Made by a program: the position numbers and the translations under genes. A model generated the notes under the pieces. The model saw nothing but the letters and a program-made list of their open reading frames with translations, did no database searches and had not been told where the DNA came from. A DNA stretch of 42,609 bases. It comes from Hyphomonas beringensis (lineage in GTDB: Bacteria; Pseudomonadota; Alphaproteobacteria; Caulobacterales; Hyphomonadaceae). The DNA lies in the NCBI RefSeq assembly GCF_000682755.1, contig NZ_AWFF01000041.1, positions 1 to 42,609 of the forward strand. The letters are read 5' to 3'. Of the stretch, positions 35,183-42,609 are shown piece after piece. Numbering within the stretch: position 1 is the first letter of the stretch; each line of letters opens with the position of its first letter.

Positions 35183-35271
35183 CTCTGAAACGCTGCATGG
35201 CAGGCAGACGCTCCAGTCGCATTGACGCGGCTGCCCAGCTATGGCGCAAGCGTCTGCAACTGGAGAGCCAT

Positions 35272-35988
35272 ATGCAGAACACACAGCGCCACCTGACGAT
35301 TTCCGCCCGCTTCAACGGACCGCCCGGAAGCGGCAATGGCGGCGTCTCTTCCGGTCTCGCGGCCAGCCTGATTGATGGCCCTGCGGAGATTTTCCTGCGC
35401 GCGCCGCCGCCACTGGAAACCCCAATGGACGTGATCCCGCTGGAAGATGGCAGTTTCGAAATCCGGCAAGATGGCCAACTCGTCATGACGGCCCATCCGG
35501 CAGACCCGCTGGGCCCGCCCCCGCCGGCCCCCTCCTTTGCCACCGCCAGCCAGGGCCGCGAGGCTTTCCCCTCCCGCGACTCCCACGCCTTCCCATCCTG
35601 TTTCGTCTGCGGGCCCGACCGCACGGAGGATGGCCTTTGCCTGTTTACGGGCCATACCGAAGGCTTTGACGGCGTGACAGACACCTGGACTCCGGCTGCT
35701 GACCTCGCCGATGAAGACGGGCTCATCCGCCCAGAGATCATCTGGGGCGCGCTCGACTGCCCTGGCGCATTTGCTGTCGGCTTTCAGGAAAACCCCATGG
35801 TGCTGGCCCGGATCACCGGACAGATCCATGCCCGGCCAAAGGCTGGCGACCCGCTGATTGTGGCCGGCTGGGGCCTCTATCATGATGGTCGCAAACATGG
35901 CGCCGCAACGGCCCTATTCGACAAGGATGGCACCCTGCTCGCCCAGTCAGACCAGCTCTGGATTGAATTGAAAAAGTCCGCCGCCTGA
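35272..35988 (+). CDS. Thioesterase-like (hotdog-fold) protein, unknown
   Basis: The 238-residue protein begins with ISARFNGPPGSGNGGVSSGL and has a central HAFPSCFVCGPDRTEDGLCL near residue 105, then WGALDCPGAFAV and VLARITGQIHARPKAGDP. The layout resembles double-hotdog thioesterase-like proteins in which each half has a GG/CG-containing helix. It is not a firm family assignment. Start at 35272 follows GGAGAG; a longer frame from 35197 would add 25 unlike residues. It lies downstream of yjbR on the same strand. Confidence 0.7.
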   Translation: MQNTQRHLTISARFNGPPGSGNGGVSSGLAASLIDGPAEIFLRAPPPLETPMDVIPLEDGSFEIRQDGQLVMTAHPADPLGPPPPAPSFATASQGREAFPSRDSHAFPSCFVCGPDRTEDGLCLFTGHTEGFDGVTDTWTPAADLADEDGLIRPEIIWGALDCPGAFAVGFQENPMVLARITGQIHARPKAGDPLIVAGWGLYHDGRKHGAATALFDKDGTLLAQSDQLWIELKKSAA

Positions 35989-36066
35989 GGATAATTCTGT
36001 TTGGCGCCTTCTTTACTTTGGAGACCATGCTCCCATCTAATGGGCAAGCAACCAAGGACTCCTCCC

Positions 36067-36825
36067 ATGAAGACCGGCGGAAACACACTTCTCATTACGG
36101 GCGGCGGCTCCGGCATTGGCCGCGAACTCGCTCGCGAATTCCATGCCCTTGGCAATACGGTCATCGTTGCGGGGCGCACGGCCTCCAGCCTTGAGGAAAC
36201 GATTGACGGACGCGAAGGCATGTTTGCCCGCACACTGGATGTGCAGGACGCCGCAGACATTACCCGCTTTGCCACAGCCCTGATTGAGGATTTTCCATCC
36301 CTGAACGTGCTGTTCAACAATGCCGGCATGATGGCGAAGGAAGACTGGCTGGCCGATCCGGTGGACCTGAGTGTGGCTGAAAACACGATGGCAACCAATG
36401 TGCTTGGCCCCATGCGCCTGACAGCGGCCCTGTTGCCGCACCTGCGGGCACAGCCTGTGGCAAGGCTCGTTAATGTCACGTCTGGTCTCGCCTTTGTACC
36501 GCTCGCCCACACGCCCGCCTATAGCGCCTCCAAGGCCGCAATCCACGCATGGACGCAATCGCTGCGCTATCAATTGCAGGATACGAATGTGGAAGTCATC
36601 GAACTCGCCCCGCCCGGCGTGCGGACGGCGCTCACACCCGGCCAGTCAACACGCACCAGCTACATGCCGCTGGAAGACTTCATTGCCGAAACCATGGAGA
36701 GCTTCCGCATTGAAGACACGCCGGATGAAGTGGTCGTGCAAAGAGCCAAGATGCTGCGCGCGGCAGAGGCGAACGGCCAGCATGCGGAAGTCTTCCAGAT
36801 GCTGAACGACAATTACGAAGGCTAA
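36067..36825 (+). CDS. Short-chain dehydrogenase/reductase
   Basis: The 252-residue enzyme has the classical SDR nucleotide motif TGGGSGIG (residues 11-18), NNAG at 84-87 and the catalytic Ser139, Tyr152 and Lys156 (YSASK). IELAPPGVRT follows, as in the DltE-like branch. The start at 36067 is supported by AAGGA; an in-frame TTG at 36001 adds sequence with no family similarity. Substrate unknown. It converges with the DUF-type gene at 36844. Confidence 0.93.
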   Translation: MKTGGNTLLITGGGSGIGRELAREFHALGNTVIVAGRTASSLEETIDGREGMFARTLDVQDAADITRFATALIEDFPSLNVLFNNAGMMAKEDWLADPVDLSVAENTMATNVLGPMRLTAALLPHLRAQPVARLVNVTSGLAFVPLAHTPAYSASKAAIHAWTQSLRYQLQDTNVEVIELAPPGVRTALTPGQSTRTSYMPLEDFIAETMESFRIEDTPDEVVVQRAKMLRAAEANGQHAEVFQMLNDNYEG

Positions 36826-36843
36826 AGCCCTGCCCCCGCCAGC

Positions 36844-37650
36844 CTAACGGGCGCGGCGGGGATTCATATAGAGATCGCGCTCATGCGTATCCAGTTCGCG
36901 TGTGGCGCGGCCTCTCAGCACCTTCTCCAATTGCCGGCCCACATGGCCCCTTGCCTCACGATTAAAGCGCAGCATGGTGCAGAACAGCTGCAGCACGGTT
37001 TCCAGCTTGGCATAGGAATGGTCTGCCGCCAGCTTCACCTTCCATGATCCGCCGAGATTGATGATGCGGTGATCCAGAACGCCAATCTTCCGGCCACGGT
37101 CATCATACAGAATATAATCCGCCCCGATGGCAAACACCTTTCGGCGCAAGCGGTAAAAGCGAGGGCCTTTTGACGTCTCAATGAAGAAGGAGAATTTCTC
37201 CGGAAAGAGTGGCCATTTCTGCGCTGAGCGTTCCAGCTGAACCAGTTGGTCATGCCGCGCAATATTTACTGAATAGGCACAGACCGGCACGCCCTTCGCG
37301 CCAACACTCAGCTGCAAAGACCGCCCCATCAGCATGTCCATCGAGCCGCGCCAGTTCATGGAATCAGTGAACAGCTTTATCACGAGACGGCGCTTCATGC
37401 CCTTCTCGTCTTTCCACAATTCCTTGCGATAGCCGATCAGGCCCGTGCGCTCACCATCATCCTTGATCTGACCGATGATCTCCATATCCTTGGTGAACTG
37501 GTCGGATTTGGCCTCATGCTGGGTATGCTTGAGAATGCCGATTTCGGCGGTGTTGAAGTCGGTCAGCCAGAGGTCGACCTTGAAGCGCCGCCATTTGGTC
37601 GGCTTGGCTGCAGATTTGTCCGTCGTGGCAAGTGTGGCGTCGAAGGCCAT
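36844..37650 (-). CDS. Conserved-looking cytoplasmic protein, unknown
   Basis: No family is recognised for this 268-residue protein. It has no signal or membrane segment. A basic N-terminal part (KPTKWRRFKVDLWLTDF) is followed by beta-rich sequence. FYRLRRKVFAIGADYILYDD near residue 165 leads into RGRKIGVLDHRIINLGGSWK, which loosely resembles the beta-hairpins of tubby/LURP-one-like proteins. It ends in a basic helical region. Start at 37650 is a guess; an in-frame ATG at 37710 adds 20 residues. It is convergent with the SDR gene upstream in the window and is probably monocistronic. Confidence 0.7.
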   Translation of the reverse strand: MAFDATLATTDKSAAKPTKWRRFKVDLWLTDFNTAEIGILKHTQHEAKSDQFTKDMEIIGQIKDDGERTGLIGYRKELWKDEKGMKRRLVIKLFTDSMNWRGSMDMLMGRSLQLSVGAKGVPVCAYSVNIARHDQLVQLERSAQKWPLFPEKFSFFIETSKGPRFYRLRRKVFAIGADYILYDDRGRKIGVLDHRIINLGGSWKVKLAADHSYAKLETVLQLFCTMLRFNREARGHVGRQLEKVLRGRATRELDTHERDLYMNPRRAR

Positions 37651-37752
37651 GGGCGGGGCTCCCGTCCTGGTGTTTCGGTTGCCCCTTTCATGACCCAATC
37701 CCGTCGCCATAAGGTTAACGGAACTGCTTCACCTGTTAATCAAGGCAGTGCC

Positions 37753-38721
37753 CTACAATTCCTCGTCCAGGAAATCGAGAATACGCGGCCAGCTATCTAC
37801 CTGGGACTCGTAATTTGCCTGTGTCGTGCCGCCATATTCTGAGGCCTCATCTACCTCTGGCGCCTCTCCCGGCATCCCCCCGGCAAAATGGCCGGCATCG
37901 GCATACATCAGAATGGTCACACCCTTCTTCCCGGCTTCATGCATTCTCGTCTTGATCTGCTGCGACATCTCGCAGGACGGCCACAGCGTATCCGCAAAAC
38001 CACAGATCAGCAGCATCGGGGCATCGGCCTTCTCCACGGCAATGACCGCCTCCGGGTGCTCGTCCCTGGCGGCCAGCCCATTTTTATAAAGGGAATAGAG
38101 GCCAAGATCAGCATCCCATGCTCCATAGGGCAGCGCCGGATAAGGCGCCCCATCCAGAGACCAGGACGATTCAGGCGGGCGCCCGTCAAAGGCCCAGTTG
38201 ACCCCCTGCCAGGACACGCTGGACGGAACCACCGCGACAATTGCCTCGATCTCCGGATGACGAGACGCAACGATCAGCGCGGCTTCCGCGCCTTTGGATG
38301 TGCCATAAATGCCGATCTTGTCGGCCTGTACTTCCTCGCGCTGTTTCAGCCAGTCCAGTGCCCGGTCAAACGTCTCCAGCGGGACCATTTCCAGGTTTTC
38401 CTTCTGGCCCGGCGCGCGATAGTATGAGATCTGCAGGACGTTATAGCCCTCATCGCGCAGGGCCATGGCGTCACGCCGCGCACCCGTGCCAAGGCCGCCC
38501 TCTGAACCGCCCAGCAAGAGTATGGCCGGGGCTGGCTCAACCGTCCTGGCAGGAAAATAGTCGGCATACAGCTCATCTGAGCGCAGCTCGATATCCTCCC
38601 GCACAATTTCCACCACCGGCTCTTCGTCAGGCACGACCGGCTTGTTATGGGCACAGGCTGTGATGATGCCTGCCAGTGCAAGCATGGAAAGGCCCTGCCG
38701 TGCGCAGCGGAATAGTGTCAT
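37753..38721 (-). CDS. BAAT/acyl-CoA thioesterase C-terminal domain lipoprotein
   Basis: The 322-residue alpha/beta hydrolase has a lipoprotein signal (GIITAC, Cys23). Ser142 in IYGTSKGAEAAL is the nucleophile, with Asp244 in ICGFADTLWPS and His278 in DAGHFAG completing the triad. AILLLGGSEGGLGTG (about 67-81) is the typical oxyanion loop. The family includes bile-acid and acyl-CoA thioesterases, but with a surface anchor its real substrate is probably different. It is separated from the next minus-strand gene by 85 bases. Confidence 0.9.
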   Translation of the reverse strand: MTLFRCARQGLSMLALAGIITACAHNKPVVPDEEPVVEIVREDIELRSDELYADYFPARTVEPAPAILLLGGSEGGLGTGARRDAMALRDEGYNVLQISYYRAPGQKENLEMVPLETFDRALDWLKQREEVQADKIGIYGTSKGAEAALIVASRHPEIEAIVAVVPSSVSWQGVNWAFDGRPPESSWSLDGAPYPALPYGAWDADLGLYSLYKNGLAARDEHPEAVIAVEKADAPMLLICGFADTLWPSCEMSQQIKTRMHEAGKKGVTILMYADAGHFAGGMPGEAPEVDEASEYGGTTQANYESQVDSWPRILDFLDEEL

Positions 38722-38806
38722 GATTCAGGCTCCGTGATGAATTCGGGCGCACTATCCCTGATTTTAGACCTGCGTCCAAGACATGAGATGCGGACCGGCC
38801 CAGGGC

Positions 38807-39559
38807 CTATTGAGGCTGGCCATTGGAGGCTGACAGGCCACCATCCACCGGCAGGATCACGCCCGTCACAAAGCGCGCATCGCGGCTCGCCAGAAAGGCG
38901 ATCACATCCGCAACATCTTCCGGCTCTCCCGGACGTCGCATGGGGATGCGCTTCATGAACTCTTCCATCTTCTCGTCATTCTCGAAAATGCCACCCGCCA
39001 TATCCGTGCGCGTCAGGCTGGGCGCGACCGCATTCACGCGCACGCCCTTCTTCGCCAAATCCAGCGCCATGCCCTGCGTCATCAGGCTGACTCCGCCCTT
39101 TGACGTATTGTACCCGAACATGCCCCAATCCCCGCCCAGTCCGGACACAGAGGAAACATTGACGATATTGCCGCTACGATCTTCCAGATAGGGCAGCGCA
39201 GTCGTCACCGTATTGAAGATGCCGCCGACATTGATGTCCTGCATGGACTGGAAATCTTCCCGCGACAGCTTTCCCGGCTGTCCGGTGCGGGCGATCCCGG
39301 CATTGTTGACCAGCACGTCGATGGCGCCAAACGTCGTGACCGTTCCGGTTACAAGCGCGTCGACATCCTGCGGGTTCGACACATCGCCTGCAATCACCTT
39401 CACATGGTCGCTGCCAATATCGCTGGCCACTTCGTCCAGCTTTTCCTGTGTGCGGCCGTTGAGGACAACATTGTATCCATCGCGGGCAAAGCGTTTGGCC
39501 GTCGCCTTCCCTATGCCAGACCCTGCTCCTGTCACGATCACTGTTTTCCGGTCCGTCAT
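38807..39559 (-). CDS. SDR-family oxidoreductase (FabG-like)
   Basis: The 250-residue enzyme has VIVTGAGSGIGKATAKRFAR at the start, NNAG at residues 85-88 and the catalytic Ser137, Tyr150 and Lys154 (YNTSK). The C-terminal PGEPEDVADVIAFLASRDAR and FVTGVILPVDGGLSA are typical of 3-oxoacyl-ACP reductase-like enzymes. Start at 39559 has AGAGGAG upstream; a frame open back to 40177 is antisense to the next gene. Substrate unknown. Confidence 0.94.
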   Translation of the reverse strand: MTDRKTVIVTGAGSGIGKATAKRFARDGYNVVLNGRTQEKLDEVASDIGSDHVKVIAGDVSNPQDVDALVTGTVTTFGAIDVLVNNAGIARTGQPGKLSREDFQSMQDINVGGIFNTVTTALPYLEDRSGNIVNVSSVSGLGGDWGMFGYNTSKGGVSLMTQGMALDLAKKGVRVNAVAPSLTRTDMAGGIFENDEKMEEFMKRIPMRRPGEPEDVADVIAFLASRDARFVTGVILPVDGGLSASNGQPQ

Positions 39560-39712
39560 GGCGTCGCTCCTCTGTCTTGAATCTACCCTGATGCAATGCG
39601 GCCAAAGGGGTCTCGTTCCGTAAGAAACTGCATGACCCCCAGGGGGGATTTCCTGAGGTTTCAAATATGCGAGACAGGTTTGTCCCCGAATTGCCTGACA
39701 GGTGCCTCTCTC

Positions 39713-40681
39713 ATGCGCAGATTGCTGATTTCGTTTTTTCTTGTGTCCGCTCCGTTGGCCGCGGCAGCCGCGCCACTGCCCGCCACATGCCCCGCAGACG
39801 CGGAACAGACCCTCTACGACATGGAAACCGCCATCCGGCAGGGCACGCAAAAAGAGCCCGGCCCCATCGTGGAGCTGGCCGAATGGGCCATCGAGACCTG
39901 TCCGGACCGGCCTGACGCCCAGGCCATCGCCTCCACCCTGATGAGCGCAGCCATGGGCACGGCCACCACACCGGAAGAGTTGGAGCGCTACATCACACTG
40001 GCACTGACGGCCATCCAGCAGAATGATTATGCCTGGAACACAAAACAAAAGCCCAGCGTGCTGAAACAGGCCGACGGCAGCGAGCAGAACTATTTCGGCT
40101 ACAACGCCGCAACCACATCGCTGTTGCAGTATGCCCTGCCCCAGATCATGCGGCTGGCGCTGGCAGGCCAGCTTCACCCGGTCATGTCAGGCACGGCCTA
40201 CCAGACCTGCCCCTATGCCGATCATGCGAACTTCCGCCTGCAGGAAGAGGCAAACTTCTGGGATCGCACCATCAGGGGACAATACGCACACCCGGCCTAT
40301 GGCTGGATCGAGAACCGCCTCAATTCCCTCCATGCCGCCTGTCCGGCCCACAGGATGGAACTCGATTACTATCTTGCCCGCCTTTACGGGCAGGAAGTCG
40401 AACGCCTGACCAAGTGGACCCACCATTATGACGAGAACGCCTATTCGGCTGTATATGCCTGGTACTGGTACAACCCGGTCAAAGGGAACGTAAACGAAAG
40501 CCAGATGGAAGACGCCAAAGCCGGATTGGACGCCATTGCCCGCCCCCTCGCCGAAAAAGCCCGCCCCCACATTGATGCGCTGATGCACATGCCGCCCGAC
40601 CAGATCCGCATCTACAGTAACTGGCGCGACCATGCCGATGAGTGGAACAAGGCCGTCAAGAGACTGGACGAGGCCGAATAG
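39713..40681 (+). CDS. Periplasmic helical protein, unknown
   Basis: The 322-residue protein has a clear signal peptide (LISFFLVSAPLAAAAA, residues 5-20). The mature part is mostly helical and rich in Tyr, Trp and His, with four cysteines likely in disulfides: CPADAEQ near residue 26, ETCPDRP near 61, QTCPYADH near 163 and HAACPAHR near 210. No family is recognised. Start at 39713 begins the signal; a longer frame from 39596 does not. It is divergent from the FabG-like gene and precedes the thiC riboswitch. Confidence 0.75.
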   Translation: MRRLLISFFLVSAPLAAAAAPLPATCPADAEQTLYDMETAIRQGTQKEPGPIVELAEWAIETCPDRPDAQAIASTLMSAAMGTATTPEELERYITLALTAIQQNDYAWNTKQKPSVLKQADGSEQNYFGYNAATTSLLQYALPQIMRLALAGQLHPVMSGTAYQTCPYADHANFRLQEEANFWDRTIRGQYAHPAYGWIENRLNSLHAACPAHRMELDYYLARLYGQEVERLTKWTHHYDENAYSAVYAWYWYNPVKGNVNESQMEDAKAGLDAIARPLAEKARPHIDALMHMPPDQIRIYSNWRDHADEWNKAVKRLDEAE

Positions 40682-40733
40682 CGCCTCTCTGGCACGCTCC
40701 CTTTTCACCCGCCGCGTTTCACGCTAGAGGTGA

Positions 40734-42609
<1,876 letters not shown>

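Noticed and set aside
39560..40177. N-terminal extension of the FabG-like frame
   Set aside because: It runs antisense into the periplasmic orphan gene; a good ribosome site precedes the ATG at 39559.

Overview
The window looks like a chromosome segment of a marine-type alphaproteobacterium, most likely a Hyphomonas-like member of the Hyphomonadaceae. This rests on GC-rich coding DNA, a TonB receptor next to a TPR-sulfotransferase, an IalB-type periplasmic protein, a RpoE-ChrR type ECF sigma/anti-sigma pair, and pieces of the alphaproteobacterial hrcA/rph/rdgB/hemW neighbourhood. The taxon is an inference. No phage, transposon, CRISPR array or rRNA gene was seen. Base composition looks even apart from short AT-rich regulatory stretches.

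Layout. 1-6256 (minus): the N-terminal part of a TPR-sulfotransferase, a TonB-dependent receptor with its terminator, and an unidentified secreted protein. 6433-8544 (minus): tRNA-Arg(ACG), then a trypsin-like protease translationally coupled to a P1/NylC-like peptidase. 8624-11032 (plus): lipoprotein gamma-glutamyltransferase and thymidine kinase. 11044-21232: housekeeping core with hemW and rdgB (minus), rph (minus) and hrcA-grpE (plus), interrupted by two plus-strand blocks. Block one is DUF2975 / XRE regulator / LRAT-fold protein / CreA / DODA dioxygenase / truncated haemoglobin. Block two is fhs plus an ArsR-SdpI operon. 21239-24717: beta-propeller lipoprotein, a small DUF2061 membrane protein, and dnaK with a sigma-32-like promoter and a strong terminator. 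24750-28599: proline iminopeptidase, quinone oxidoreductase, and an isoaspartyl peptidase / membrane protein / SpoU methyltransferase operon. 28610-31386: ChrR-like anti-sigma and ECF sigma (minus), IalB (plus), OmpA-family lipoprotein (minus). 31561-40681: rlmN, a PadR regulator with three operator-like palindromes, a phosphodiester glycosidase, and a run of small metabolic or unknown genes including two SDR enzymes and a BAAT-type hydrolase. 40734-42609: TPP riboswitch and thiC, cut by the window edge.

How the genes work together. Protein quality control (HrcA, GrpE, DnaK), RNA maturation and modification (RNase PH, RlmN, a SpoU methylase, tRNA-Arg) and nucleotide hygiene (RdgB, Tdk) form the housekeeping part. 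Several enzymes handle unusual peptides: gamma-glutamyl transfer, isoaspartyl hydrolysis, N-terminal proline release, and P1/NylC-type amide hydrolysis. Together with the TonB receptor and the secreted protease they suggest peptide scavenging. One-carbon and thiamine metabolism (fhs, thiC) share the region. Local regulators sit directly on their probable targets: ArsR on sdpI, XRE on DUF2975/LRAT, PadR on itself and perhaps the glycosidase, ChrR on its sigma factor.

The most unusual points are a ChrR-type anti-sigma that lacks all four zinc ligands of its sigma-binding domain, a DUF2975/XRE/LRAT-fold gene cluster that may be an undescribed membrane-stress or lipid-modification module, a secreted trypsin-like enzyme that appears to have no propeptide, and clean operator arrays upstream of the ArsR and PadR genes.
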